Below, piece after piece: positions 1 through 9,868 of a stretch of DNA of 64,000 nucleotides; the first letter of the stretch is position 1, and the number at the start of each line of letters is the position of its first letter. A program made the position numbers and the translations under genes. The DNA is from Candidatus Lernaella stagnicola. GTDB lineage: Bacteria > Lernaellota > Lernaellaia > Lernaellales > Lernaellaceae. The notes below the pieces were generated by a model. It had not been told where the DNA came from. It did no database searches and saw only the letters and a list, made by a program, of their open reading frames with translations. Where the stretch lies: contig JAVCCK010000003.1 of assembly GCA_030765525.1 (NCBI GenBank), forward strand, positions 186,001-250,000. The letters are read 5' to 3'.

Positions 1-267
1 CGGTCGCTGGGCGCAGTTTTCGATACATTCGCGCAAGCGTTTTTTGGCGTCGAAGAAGGGGCGATCGGCTTGTGCGGCCGCCAGTAAGACGGGGCAACGA
101 TTGGCGGGGTCGGTCTCCGCTTCGAGGAAGTCGTCGAGCGATTGATCGGCCTTGGCGATTTCCCCCGTCGCGTACAACTTCAGGATATTTTCGGCAACGT
201 CATCGTCCCCTGCCACGGCCGGCAGGCAGATCAGCAAAACAAGCACAACGGAGATTCGCCAGTGCAA
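1..267 (-). CDS. Secreted protein of unknown function, N-terminal part only
   Basis: This is the first 89 codons of a gene that runs off the left edge of the window. I place the start at a TTG (265-267) because an in-frame stop lies just upstream and AAAGG sits 8 nt before the TTG. The first 20 or so residues form a signal peptide (hydrophobic run VVLVLLICLPAVA), with likely cleavage near AVA-GDD. The exported part is helical, with regularly spaced Ala/Leu and the Cys pair in RCPVLL and RECIENC, as in TPR-like periplasmic proteins. It follows the LapA-like gene by about 65 bp and may be the last member of the rpsA-sppA operon in this window. Function not recognised. Confidence 0.6.
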   Translation of the reverse strand, partial: MHWRISVVLVLLICLPAVAGDDDVAENILKLYATGEIAKADQSLDDFLEAETDPANRCPVLLAAAQADRPFFDAKKRLRECIENCAQRP

Positions 268-332
268 AAATGACGCCTTTTAGCTTATCGTTCGCGCCGC
301 GCTCGGCGCTTGGTGTATCGGAAAACTGGGCG

Positions 333-689
333 TCAGGTTTCAAGCCGGTCGGCTTGATACACCTCGTCGTCTTCGGCCGGACCGCGCAAACGCTCCAATT
401 CGTCGTTCGCATCTTCCAGTTCCCGCCGAGATCGCTTGGCTATTCGATTGGACTTGATGACCGCCACAAGTGACAGCAACATCACGAGGAATCCACCGCC
501 GACGAAGCAAATAGCGAAGTAACTAGCCACCGAAAGCTGCGCCGCAGTCTGGAACATCGTATCCGTGAACGGCACTTGGAACTTGAAAGGAAACGTCCTG
601 GTTAGTTCGTCTCGGTTCGACTCAATGGCCTGGGCCACCAACAACACCAAGACGACGAAGAGAAACGCCCAAATGACAACCCGTTTCAT
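333..689 (-). CDS. LapA-like (DUF1049-type) small membrane protein
   Basis: A 118-residue inner-membrane protein. It has one membrane helix at about residues 4-23, a second at about 54-78, and a charged helical C-terminal tail (about 82-106, probably coiled coil). This two-helix-plus-cytoplasmic-tail layout matches LapA/YciS proteins, which with LapB control LpxC stability and LPS supply in enterobacteria. LapA-like genes are often found near sppA and ihf genes. Its ATG overlaps the stop of the HIT gene (ATGA, 686-689), so translation is probably coupled. Assignment rests on architecture and neighbours, not on a strong motif; no LapB is seen in the window. Confidence 0.6.
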   Translation of the reverse strand: MKRVVIWAFLFVVLVLLVAQAIESNRDELTRTFPFKFQVPFTDTMFQTAAQLSVASYFAICFVGGGFLVMLLSLVAVIKSNRIAKRSRRELEDANDELERLRGPAEDDEVYQADRLET

Positions 690-1201
690 TCCGATCCCTT
701 TTTTTTGTCTTGTGCGATTAGTTCTTCAAATGCGCGCCGAAGCGCCGCAAAGGTTTCACCTATATGTTCGTTGATCACGCGCACATCGGCCAGCACCGGC
801 ATGAAGTTCACGTCGCCGTTCCAGCGCGGCACGACGTGCATGTGCAGGTGTCCCTCGACACCGGCGCCGGCAACCCGTCCGATGTTCATGCCGATGTTGA
901 AGCCATGCGGTCGCCCGTACATTTCCAGCGCGCGCACGCAAAGCGTCGTCAGTTCCATCACCTCGGCCCACATCTCGGTGGAAAGAGCCGTCATCTCGCC
1001 TAGATGCGCGTACGGGGAAACCATCAAATGCCCGTTTGTATAGGGGTATTTGTTCATGATGACGTAGGCATGAACGCCCCGGTGCAACACGAGCTTTTCC
1101 GCATCGTCGTCCGCCTGCGCGGCGTTGCACAGCACGCACCCTTCCTCAGGTTGATCCGCCTTGATGTAATCGATGCGCCACGGCGCGAAAATCCTGTCCA
1201 T
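686..1201 (-). CDS. HIT-family nucleotide hydrolase or phosphorylase
   Basis: A histidine-triad protein of 171 residues. The catalytic H-x-H-x-H signature is at about residues 118-122 (HLHMHVVPRW). The N-terminal CVLC pair (about 22-25) resembles the zinc site of GalT/Ap4A-type HIT proteins. These enzymes cleave dinucleoside polyphosphates such as Ap4A or nucleoside phosphoramidates in the cytoplasm. I prefer the ATG at 1201 (MDRIFAPWRI), because an earlier in-frame ATG at 1240 would overlap the upstream phosphodiesterase by 34 nt and add residues not typical of the family. GAGGGA lies 14 nt upstream. It belongs to the rpsA-sppA-ihf operon. Confidence 0.85.
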   Translation of the reverse strand: MDRIFAPWRIDYIKADQPEEGCVLCNAAQADDDAEKLVLHRGVHAYVIMNKYPYTNGHLMVSPYAHLGEMTALSTEMWAEVMELTTLCVRALEMYGRPHGFNIGMNIGRVAGAGVEGHLHMHVVPRWNGDVNFMPVLADVRVINEHIGETFAALRRAFEELIAQDKKKGSE

Positions 1202-1206
1202 GCGGG

Positions 1207-1731
1207 CTACCGGCTTCCCTCGAGAGTGATGTGCGTCCATTTCGGCCGGCCGGCGGAAAGCGTGAGCAACCCGACGCTTTCCCGGCTGTTTCGCGGCCAG
1301 AACATGGAACCTGGGTTAAAGTAGGTGACTTGCCCCCCCGTTGCAAGGTGGGGCTGGTGTGTATGCCCGAAAACCACTGCGTTCACATCATCTTGGGCGA
1401 AAGCACGGGCGACTCTGTGCGGCGTTCGCGCGGCGTCGCCCCAGCCGTGAATCAAACCGATGCGGTAACCATGAATGTCTAGGATGCGGCGGGCCGGTAA
1501 ACGCGGGTCGTCTTGCTCGTCGCAATTGCCGGCCACCGCCGTCACCGGCACCCCGGCCAGGGCCACGGCGGTAAGCCAGTCGTAATCACCAACGTCGCCG
1601 GCGTGCAGGACTCTTTCCACTCCGGCGAAGGGGCCGGACAACAGGCGCCGAAACGGTTCGGGGTTCCAGGGGCCATCCAGGTGGGTATCGGAAAGGATTC
1701 CGATGCGGACCGTACGACCGGCTTCCCTCAT
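1207..1731 (-). CDS. YfcE/MJ0936-type metallophosphoesterase
   Basis: A 174-residue calcineurin-like phosphodiesterase. All metal-binding motifs are visible: D-x-H at 15-17 (SDTH), GD at 45-46 (HAGDVGD), GN at 68-69 (AGNCDE), H95 (IHGWG) and GHTH at 122-125. The length fits the YfcE family of cytoplasmic Mn-dependent phosphodiesterases active on small phosphodiesters; the natural substrate is usually unknown. Its start overlaps the stop of the IHF/HU gene by 4 bp (1728-1731) and its stop lies 5 bp before the HIT start, so it is translationally linked to both. Confidence 0.85.
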   Translation of the reverse strand: MREAGRTVRIGILSDTHLDGPWNPEPFRRLLSGPFAGVERVLHAGDVGDYDWLTAVALAGVPVTAVAGNCDEQDDPRLPARRILDIHGYRIGLIHGWGDAARTPHRVARAFAQDDVNAVVFGHTHQPHLATGGQVTYFNPGSMFWPRNSRESVGLLTLSAGRPKWTHITLEGSR

Positions 1732-2018
1732 TCGCTTCCGTCGAAGTCGACGAGTTTTTTCAGTTCCTTGCCCGCTTTGAAAAAGGGTACTTTTTTCGCG
1801 GGCACGTGGACCTTCGTAGCGGTCTTGGGGTTGCGGCCGACGCGATTTTTCCGCTCACGCAGATGGAAACTGCCGAAACCTCGAATCTCGATACGTTCAC
1901 CCTGGCGAAGGGCGTCGGTCATGCTGTCGAAAATCGTGTTGATGATCACTTCCGCGTCTTTTTTCCGTTTGCCCGGAATCTTCTCCGCCACTGCAGCGAT
2001 CAAATCACTTTTCGTCAT
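1728..2018 (-). CDS. ihfB: IHF/HU-family DNA-binding protein
   Basis: A 96-residue nucleoid protein. It shows the family signature GFGSF (about 47-51) followed by the arm motif GRNPKT (about 61-66), whose proline intercalates into DNA to bend it. Position 16 bp downstream of sppA in an rpsA-containing operon is the usual place of ihfB (himD). HU and IHF cannot be separated with certainty from sequence alone; the longer Lys-rich C-terminus and the neighbourhood favour an IHF beta-like protein. If it acts as IHF it could bend DNA at sigma-54 promoters such as the one proposed before pilA. No partner subunit gene is in the window. Confidence 0.85.
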   Translation of the reverse strand: MTKSDLIAAVAEKIPGKRKKDAEVIINTIFDSMTDALRQGERIEIRGFGSFHLRERKNRVGRNPKTATKVHVPAKKVPFFKAGKELKKLVDFDGSE

Positions 2019-2033
2019 CGGTCGAATCCCTCC

Positions 2034-2924
2034 TCATCGATAATACAGCCGACTCTTGGGCGTTGTCCCAGGCCACTGTTCGAGGCGACCGAACACGTCG
2101 TCCAAGAACAAGTCCATTAAATCGGGTTTTTTCCGTTTCGGGAAAATGAGCTTCACTTTCCCTGTAATGTCCAGCTTTTCCTTCAACACGTCAACGGCAT
2201 CGTAAAACGTGCCGAGTTGGTCCACCAAGCCGATTTCTATCGCCTGAGCGCCGGAGTAAATTCGGCCGTCGGCGATTTCACGCACGCGCTCAGGTTCCAA
2301 CCCGCGTCCCGCCGCGACCGCCTCCACGAACTGCTCATGCACCGAATCGATCGTCGATTGCAGCATCTCGCGTTCGGCGGGCGTCAACGATCGCGCATAA
2401 TTGCCTGAATCCTTGAAGGGCCCGGACTTGATGACTTCACTTTTCAGGCCGAGCTTTTCAAACGCGCCTTCGACCGTGATGAATTCCATAATCACGCCGA
2501 TCGAGCCGGTCAGTGTGCCCGGATTCGCAACGACATAATCACACCCGGCCGCTACATAATATCCGCCGGACGCAGCGGTCGATCCCAGCGACGCCACAAT
2601 GGGAATACCCGTTTCGGCCGAAGTGCGCCGCAGTTCCGAGTAGATCTCCTGAGTCGGAGCCACGACGCCGCCGGGCGAGTCGATGCGCACCAACAATCCG
2701 GCGATTCCCGAATCCTCGGCATAGTCCCGTATTTGCTCGGTGATTCGCCGACTCGAATCGATCACGCCGACGATTTCCACCACGCCAATGCTTTCAGAGA
2801 ACCACGAAACTCCAAACGACCGGCCGGTTCCCGCAAACGAGAACGAAAACACGACCACTGCGTAAAACAACACGGCCACTAGGCCGAAAATCAGAAACCC
2901 CAATAGGAACGGGTATCTCTTCAT
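2034..2924 (-). CDS. sppA: Signal peptide peptidase SppA, short form
   Basis: A 296-residue membrane-anchored serine protease that degrades cleaved signal peptides. The N-terminal helix (about 6-30) anchors it, and the rest is one crotonase-like protease domain. The nucleophile is Ser119 in AASGGYY; the general base is Lys171 in KSGPFKDSG. The 52-residue Ser-Lys spacing is that of the short (Bacillus/archaeal type) SppA, unlike the 600-residue duplicated enzyme of E. coli. It lies 78 bp downstream of rpsA, separated by a strong hairpin, and 15 bp before the IHF/HU gene. Confidence 0.93.
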   Translation of the reverse strand: MKRYPFLLGFLIFGLVAVLFYAVVVFSFSFAGTGRSFGVSWFSESIGVVEIVGVIDSSRRITEQIRDYAEDSGIAGLLVRIDSPGGVVAPTQEIYSELRRTSAETGIPIVASLGSTAASGGYYVAAGCDYVVANPGTLTGSIGVIMEFITVEGAFEKLGLKSEVIKSGPFKDSGNYARSLTPAEREMLQSTIDSVHEQFVEAVAAGRGLEPERVREIADGRIYSGAQAIEIGLVDQLGTFYDAVDVLKEKLDITGKVKLIFPKRKKPDLMDLFLDDVFGRLEQWPGTTPKSRLYYR

Positions 2925-2953
2925 GCCGCTCTCGCATTCGCCAGAGTTTTAAG

Positions 2954-2984
2954 GCGCGGCGGTGTGCGGTTCACACCGCCGCGC
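2954..2984 (-). terminator. Strong hairpin between rpsA and sppA
   Basis: A perfect 13-bp stem (2954-2966 with 2972-2984) closed by a 5-nt loop lies 19 bp after the rpsA stop. In the minus-strand transcript it is followed by CCTTAAAAC rather than a U-run, so it looks like a partial terminator, an RNA-processing site or a 3'-end stabiliser that would lower sppA-ihf expression relative to rpsA. Confidence 0.45.
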
Positions 2985-3002
2985 GTATCGCTCATGCGTT
3001 TA

Positions 3003-5165
<2,163 letters not shown>

Positions 5166-5330
5166 GCGTTCATTTCTTCCTTTCGAACGGTATTTCGATC
5201 ACCCGGAGGTGTTCGATGCACTTGGCGGCTGCCTTGTCCGGCCTCGCCGATTGGGGCGAACCGGCCCAAAGCAGCAAAAAAACCATAATATTCAATGATT
5301 TGCGGGCATTCCCCGAAAAAACGAGGCTGC

Positions 5331-5359
5331 ATTCTAGCGCAGCGTTACAGGCCGTGCAA
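5331..5359 (-). promoter_or_regulatory. Probable sigma-70 promoter of rpsA
   Basis: On the minus strand TTGCAC (5354-5359) is followed after exactly 17 bp by TAGAAT (5331-5336), which matches the -10 consensus at 5 of 6 positions. Transcription would begin near 5324 and give a leader of about 160 nt before the rpsA ATG at 5165. The leader contains a small CGGG...CCCG hairpin and a U-rich run, but no gene. Assignment is by consensus and position only. Confidence 0.5.
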
Positions 5360-5396
5360 GAGCAAATGTTCATATTTTTCGTGCCATTAGCGCGCT

Positions 5397-5550
5397 CCCG
5401 CCAGGCGGTGCCTGGACCCAAAACCGTGTGCATCCGGCGACCATATTGTCACGGCGACCGCGCCCGCTTGTCGCTCGGCGAGCTTCATGCAAAAAAACCA
5501 GGGACATGCACTTGTTGCGTGTCCCGTTCTTACCTCGACAATTAAGCATT
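5397..5550 (+). repeat. Dispersed repeat, copy 1 (internally deleted)
   Basis: This block aligns with the reverse complement of 28122-28458 over several conserved segments in the same order: GCGGTGCCTGGACC; ACCG(T/C)GTGCA(T/C)CCG; GGCGAGCTTCA with CAAAA; a GGGACAT hairpin; and finally AATTAAGCAT. In this copy the hairpin is GGGACATGCA (5501-5510), loop CTTGT, TGCGTGTCCC (5516-5525). This copy lacks about 180 bp present in the other. The pattern resembles a non-autonomous, REP-like palindromic element; no transposase gene is nearby. Confidence 0.6.
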
Positions 5551-5595
5551 GTGCTTCCCTTGAAATAATAACCCGAAGAGGTGACGCGCGTCATT

Positions 5596-5745
5596 CTATG
5601 TTTCGTCGGCGTCGCTCATTGTGTCGGCATTGGCGACATTATCGTCACCAATTGCTTCGTCATCGGTGACGGCGTCACATTTTTTATCATCAGCCGGAGC
5701 CGCGGTGGCGACGAAATCGCCGGTCGCGGTGCAACTCAGTCTCAC
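5596..5745 (-). CDS. Possible small acidic protein, or 3' remnant
   Basis: A 49-codon minus-strand frame starting at GTG (5743-5745). It encodes a Cys- and Asp-rich peptide with a repetitive acidic end (DDEAIGDDNVANADTMSDADET). It lies in the same frame as the HAD gene, immediately beyond that gene's TAG, with no other stop between, so it might be a lost or read-through C-terminal extension. Only a weak GGGG stands before the GTG. Composition is protein-like, but I recognise no family, and chance is a real possibility. Confidence 0.2.
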   Translation of the reverse strand: MRLSCTATGDFVATAAPADDKKCDAVTDDEAIGDDNVANADTMSDADET

Positions 5746-5796
5746 GATGCCCCGGCTCGCGAGAAAGACAAGCGGTCTTCGGGGCGCGTCGATCGG

Positions 5797-6573
5797 CTAC
5801 ACGCCGCGGCAGACCAGGATGCGGCGAAGCAGCCAGAGCGCGCCGGCGGCGCGGGGGGCGGGCAACATGAACAGGGGACGATGCTGCAATTGGTCGAGGT
5901 ACTCCGCGACGTTGGCCACGCCGACCGAAAAGGGAAAGTAAGCCGGGTTGAACAGCGGTTCGTCGTTAACGCTGTCGCCGAGAGTAAGTACTTGTTGGCG
6001 GTCGTCGATCGCTTCCTCTTCACAGATACGGCCCAGCGCGGTGGCCTTGTCGTGCCCGGCGGCGAAGTAGTGCACGTGAATGGAACTGGCCACGCAGCGT
6101 AGCCCGGCCTCCTCGGCGGTGGCGGCGGCCGTGGCCACTTCGTCAGTGGAAAGCGTCGCGCGATCGATCGTCCAGTCCGTTAGGCGCCCGATGTTGTCGC
6201 CGGTAGCCCGGGCGGCAGGCAGACGCTTGCGCAAACGTTCGAAGGCCTCGATCAGTCGGGCGCGCCCGTCGCCGATGAGGCTCGTGTCGGCCAGAAGGCG
6301 GACTTCCTCGCCACGACAGATCACGCCGCCGTTTTCGGCAATCACCCCGTCGACGTCGAGGTAATGCGACATCGCCTGCCCCCAGGCGGCGGAGCGTCCG
6401 GTTACCAGCCAAACGCGCACGCCGTCATTTTTCACGCGTTGAAGGGTCTCAAGTACAGCAGGGGGAATGTGGCCTGATTCGGTGAGTGTATCGTCAATGT
6501 CGCTGGCCAGCAGGCGCAGGTCACGCAAGCGGTGTTCGGGAATGTTCTCAGCCGGATGCGGGCGCATGGTCAT
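5797..6573 (-). CDS. HAD-superfamily (Cof/MPGP-type) phosphatase
   Basis: A 258-residue HAD hydrolase of the IIB cap class. Visible motifs are the nucleophile DIDDT (about 25-29, D-x-D), motif II VTGRS (Thr about 58), a Lys in HDKATAL (about 185) and motif IV GDSVND (about 206-211). Such enzymes dephosphorylate sugar or nucleotide phosphates; MPGP-type members act on mannosyl-3-phosphoglycerate. The substrate cannot be told from sequence. Of three clustered ATGs I choose the one at 6573, because GGAG lies 7 nt upstream; it overlaps the EI24 gene by 26 bp, implying coupling. It is followed by an unusual in-frame acidic stretch after the stop. Confidence 0.82.
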   Translation of the reverse strand: MTMRPHPAENIPEHRLRDLRLLASDIDDTLTESGHIPPAVLETLQRVKNDGVRVWLVTGRSAAWGQAMSHYLDVDGVIAENGGVICRGEEVRLLADTSLIGDGRARLIEAFERLRKRLPAARATGDNIGRLTDWTIDRATLSTDEVATAAATAEEAGLRCVASSIHVHYFAAGHDKATALGRICEEEAIDDRQQVLTLGDSVNDEPLFNPAYFPFSVGVANVAEYLDQLQHRPLFMLPAPRAAGALWLLRRILVCRGV

Positions 6574-7303
6574 TTTCATTCTCCAGTTCCCGCACCAGCA
6601 GGGTGGCGCCGATGGCGGCCACGGGAAGCAACAGGAAATTGAGCAGCGGTACGAGGGTCGTCAAAAAGACGGCAAGGCCGAAGCCGACGGCGTGGGATTT
6701 GTATCGCCAGGCGAAATTGATCTGGTCGCGAGTTCCGGTGCGCCGTCGCGTCAGCGGCAGGTTGAAGAACTCCAGCGCCAGCAGAAAACCGCCCGTCAGC
6801 GGCGACAGCACGGCATACAAAATGCCGCCGACGACGGGAACAAACCATAGCAACAGCAACAGAAGCTGGGTCGAAACGAACAACAACAGCACAAGCACGG
6901 TAAAAGTCACGGTAGACCACGTGTCGCCGAAGAACTGCCGTAGGTTCGTGCGGGTGTCCGGGCGGCCTTCCTTTTTCTCCACACGCTCGGAAAGCATGTC
7001 CAGAAAGGGCCCGGCAACGAGACAGCCCAGCAGCGTGAACCCGAACACGACCACGACGGCGGCGACCGCCACGAGCAGGATAATCGCGAGCACGTAGACG
7101 ACCCACTGCCACCAAACTTCCGGGTAGTTGACGAACACGTCGAGAATGCGGGGGAAGAAATAGACGTACGCGGTCAAGCCGCCGGCGAAGACAAGGACGT
7201 TGATCAGTATCGGCAGCAACGCCGTCGGCCACAAATCGCTATGACGCATCAAGTATGAGAATCCGCGAAATGCAAAGCCGAAACCGCGGGTCAGGCCCCT
7301 CAC
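6548..7303 (-). CDS. EI24/CysZ-like integral membrane protein
   Basis: A 251-residue polytopic inner-membrane protein with about five or six hydrophobic segments (about 25-50, 65-95, 140-165, 168-185 and 215-238). The pattern of a long cytoplasmic loop followed by paired helices with PVVGG and NFLLLPVAAIG fits the EI24 family, which includes the sulfate transporter CysZ. No CysZ-type sulfate genes lie nearby, so the solute is unknown. The start is GTG at 7303 with AAAGGAGG 6 nt upstream. It begins 12 bp after the upstream lipoprotein gene and overlaps the HAD gene, forming a three-gene operon. Confidence 0.8.
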   Translation of the reverse strand: MRGLTRGFGFAFRGFSYLMRHSDLWPTALLPILINVLVFAGGLTAYVYFFPRILDVFVNYPEVWWQWVVYVLAIILLVAVAAVVVVFGFTLLGCLVAGPFLDMLSERVEKKEGRPDTRTNLRQFFGDTWSTVTFTVLVLLLFVSTQLLLLLLWFVPVVGGILYAVLSPLTGGFLLALEFFNLPLTRRRTGTRDQINFAWRYKSHAVGFGLAVFLTTLVPLLNFLLLPVAAIGATLLVRELENENDHAPASG

Positions 7304-7315
7304 CCGCCGCCTCCT

Positions 7316-8650
7316 TTAGGTCAACAGTTCCGGAAGGAGCGCCGCCACGACATCCCAAAGCTGAACGATGTTCCAGAGCAGATCCTTCAATCCCGTCGGC
7401 GAGGGATCGGCAAACCAGGGGCCGACGTCGATGGGCAGGATGTACGGGATTTCATCGATGACGATGCGAAAGTCGTCGCCGAGGAAGGGGATATCGATGC
7501 CGAGGGATTCCAGGAACTCTTTGTTGATCACGAAGGGCAGAATATCCAAGCCTTCCAGGAGTCCGTTGGCGTAGGCGATGTAGAAGGGATTAGGGATGTT
7601 AGGCGCGGTGTCGTAGTCGGTCTGGTCCCAGAAAGCGCTCGCCGTCAACACGGCCAACTCATCGAGTCCTTGCGTGAGGCCGGGGTCCAGCACGCCGATG
7701 GCAGGGATGTACAGCGACTCGGACTGCGGGTCACCCAGGTTGTCGCGGTTGGAATCGATGTAGCGCACCGTGGCGAGATCCTGCGCGCCGGTTTCCGCGT
7801 AGGCGGATTCGATCATCAGGTGGAGCCGCCAGAACAGCGAGCCCAATTCCACGCCGGCGTTTTTGATCCGCTGGGCGCTCTCTTCATCTTTGAAGGTGAG
7901 GAAATCCGGGTTGTCCTCGTAGGTCAGCAGGTCTTCCAGGAGTTGGAAAATCGGGTCGAGCGATTCAATCAGCGCCGCGATGGCCTCTGGGTCGTCCAGC
8001 GAGAGGTTGCTGAAATCGAGCGCCAGTTCCGGTAATTGAATCGAGAAGAAGTCGTAGTTGATGTCGTAGGCGAGCGCGATATCGGCGATGGCGCGCACCA
8101 GCGAATTGAGCACGCCGAAAAGATGCAGGTCCGTGCGGTCGAGTCGCCCGCCCAAATCAAAGCGCAGCACGCCCTGCACTTCCATGCTGAAATAATCAAT
8201 CTCGAAATAGGGGTCTTCGACCAGCATCAACTCGTCGTAGATGGCGTCGACCTGCTTGTACCAGCGATCCGCGCTCTGCTCCAGAAAATCCTGGATGTAA
8301 TCGCCGATGGGTTCGGTTTCGGCCAGCACCAACGCATCGAGGCCGTTGTCAGGCGGTACGGTTTCCATCGACGTTGCGAAGCTGATGAGCGCATCGAGCA
8401 GCGCAATGAACTGTTGGTTACGCGCAATGATGATCCCGAATTTTGCCTCGGAGTAATCCGGGGCGATGCGCAGGGCGGCCGAAAACGCCTCCGCGGCGCT
8501 GCCGCCATTGCCTTCGCGCAAGTACCCTTTGCCGATGTCCATGATCTCGTCGAGAGTCGGGTCTTCCTTGGTGTCGAAATCTTCGCCGCACCCGGGTAAT
8601 CCGCACGCCAGACCAACCAGGATGAAAACGATAATAAGGTAACGCCGCAT
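7316..8650 (-). CDS. Predicted lipoprotein with TPR-like helices
   Basis: A 444-residue exported protein. The N-terminus has a signal peptide ending in LPGC (Cys about 21), a plausible lipobox, followed by Asp/Glu residues. Residues about 38-75 look like a TPR (GYLREGNGGSAAEAFSAALRIAPDYSEA). The remainder is mostly helical with long acidic stretches and recurrent Asp-Pro turns. GGGAGG lies 5 nt before the ATG. It is the first gene of a unit with the EI24 and HAD genes. I do not recognise a family with a known function; a periplasmic or outer-membrane-anchored scaffold is a guess. Confidence 0.7.
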   Translation of the reverse strand: MRRYLIIVFILVGLACGLPGCGEDFDTKEDPTLDEIMDIGKGYLREGNGGSAAEAFSAALRIAPDYSEAKFGIIIARNQQFIALLDALISFATSMETVPPDNGLDALVLAETEPIGDYIQDFLEQSADRWYKQVDAIYDELMLVEDPYFEIDYFSMEVQGVLRFDLGGRLDRTDLHLFGVLNSLVRAIADIALAYDINYDFFSIQLPELALDFSNLSLDDPEAIAALIESLDPIFQLLEDLLTYEDNPDFLTFKDEESAQRIKNAGVELGSLFWRLHLMIESAYAETGAQDLATVRYIDSNRDNLGDPQSESLYIPAIGVLDPGLTQGLDELAVLTASAFWDQTDYDTAPNIPNPFYIAYANGLLEGLDILPFVINKEFLESLGIDIPFLGDDFRIVIDEIPYILPIDVGPWFADPSPTGLKDLLWNIVQLWDVVAALLPELLT

Positions 8651-8817
8651 ACAGACCTCCCGCCGCTCGCCGAGCGAATGCGGGCAGTTTAGAAAGGCGT
8701 CCGCCGGGTGTCAAACGAAAGTGGCGTGAAATAAGTGAATTCTCTCCGCACCTGCCGCGACACTTGTGCCAGGGAGGCAAACTGTCTTAACCTTAGGGCC
8801 TCATTACAGGAGAAGGC

Positions 8818-9849
8818 ATGATGCTTCTTTTCGCGTTGAATCCGCGGCGACGTTGTCCCTTATCTGCGGCGTTGCTCGTTGCACTGATAATGATGATCCT
8901 GTTTGTCGGCTGCAAGGGTGGCGACCAGCCGCCCGCTCCCGGCGGGCAACCGCCCGAGGGCGACACGGGGCCGGTTCTAAGTCCGCCGAAACCAATCGGT
9001 ACCGCGCCCGCCGTGCGGACTAATCCAAACGATCCGGTCCAGGCACCCGGCGTACCTCCCCCCTCCGGCGTGCAAACGTACGTCGACCCGCGCACCGGCA
9101 AGACGATCGACTCCAAATCGGCCGAAGCGCTCGCCACGCTGCCGTTCATCCCCTCGGGCAAACGCGAATTCAACAAGAGGGACGTCATCGGCAAAATCAA
9201 GGATCGTGCGGTGAACGCGACGGATCTTCCGAACTTTTACCACTCGACGGTGTTCCAAAATCGCTGCGTCACGGATCTGGAAATCCCTCCTGACGCGACG
9301 GTCGCCGAGCTTTACGCGGGAACCGGCGCACTGGCGGCGTCGATTCTGGCGGCGGATAAAAAATTCGCACGCCTGTACGTCGTCGAATCCGGAGACGATG
9401 GCCGCGAAGTCTTTTCATTCCTTTTGAACCGCTTTTTCAGTCAGCGAAAAGACGACGTCCAGGTTGTCGCCGGTGACTTTACTGATTGGCGGCTGCCGGC
9501 CGACAGCCTTGACCTGGCGGTGATTTACGAAGGCGATTTCTTCGTGCCGGCCCTCGTGAAGGATGAGGCCAAGATCGCGGAAGTCGTCGCGGGGCTTAAG
9601 AACCTGCGCGCGACGTTCAAGCCCGAAGGAGAGTTGTACGTTTTTCAAACCGCACCGTGGAGCGCCGCCGAGCGCCCTCTGGAAGCGCCCGCCGCCAGCG
9701 AGGAAGTGAAGGCATCCAAGGAGACGATGGCGTTTCGCGACAAGCAACTCGACGCCATGGCCGGTGTATTCAAGCAAGCCGGTTTCCGCGTCGCAGAAAA
9801 GAAGATCGACGACAAGTGCCAATGCTACATCCTGAAGCTGAACCCGTAA
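8818..9849 (+). CDS. Lipoprotein with class I methyltransferase-like fold
   Basis: A 343-residue protein. A signal peptide (about 15-31) ends in LFVGC, a lipobox, so it should be lipidated and exported. A Pro/Gly-rich linker follows to about residue 85. From about 140 it shows the class I SAM-methyltransferase pattern: motif I VAELYAGTGALAASIL (about 163-178), acidic end of beta2 in LYVVES, GDFTDWRLPADSLDLAVI (motifs II-III), and a C-terminal FKQAGFRV strand-turn. AGGAGAAGG precedes the first ATG. SAM is not expected outside the cytoplasm, so catalysis there would be odd. The fold may serve binding, or the lipobox may be misread. The propeller gene follows by 19 bp. Confidence 0.7.
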   Translation: MMLLFALNPRRRCPLSAALLVALIMMILFVGCKGGDQPPAPGGQPPEGDTGPVLSPPKPIGTAPAVRTNPNDPVQAPGVPPPSGVQTYVDPRTGKTIDSKSAEALATLPFIPSGKREFNKRDVIGKIKDRAVNATDLPNFYHSTVFQNRCVTDLEIPPDATVAELYAGTGALAASILAADKKFARLYVVESGDDGREVFSFLLNRFFSQRKDDVQVVAGDFTDWRLPADSLDLAVIYEGDFFVPALVKDEAKIAEVVAGLKNLRATFKPEGELYVFQTAPWSAAERPLEAPAASEEVKASKETMAFRDKQLDAMAGVFKQAGFRVAEKKIDDKCQCYILKLNP

Positions 9850-9868
9850 GCAACGACGTGCTTTGTTG

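Larger units (their letters stand above)
5166..5796. other. Gene-poor gap upstream of rpsA
   Basis: About 630 bp separate rpsA from the HAD phosphatase gene. It holds the rpsA leader and promoter, repeat copy 1, a perfect 12-bp palindrome TGACGCGCGTCA (5582-5593), and a low-confidence acidic small frame on the minus strand (5596-5745). Open frames crossing 5170-5594 lack a convincing start or family resemblance and are taken as non-coding. No tRNA cloverleaf is visible. Confidence 0.6.

Noticed and set aside
5170-5594. Short minus-strand frames upstream of rpsA
   Set aside because: They overlap the rpsA promoter and leader and the repeat copy; no start signal or family resemblance.
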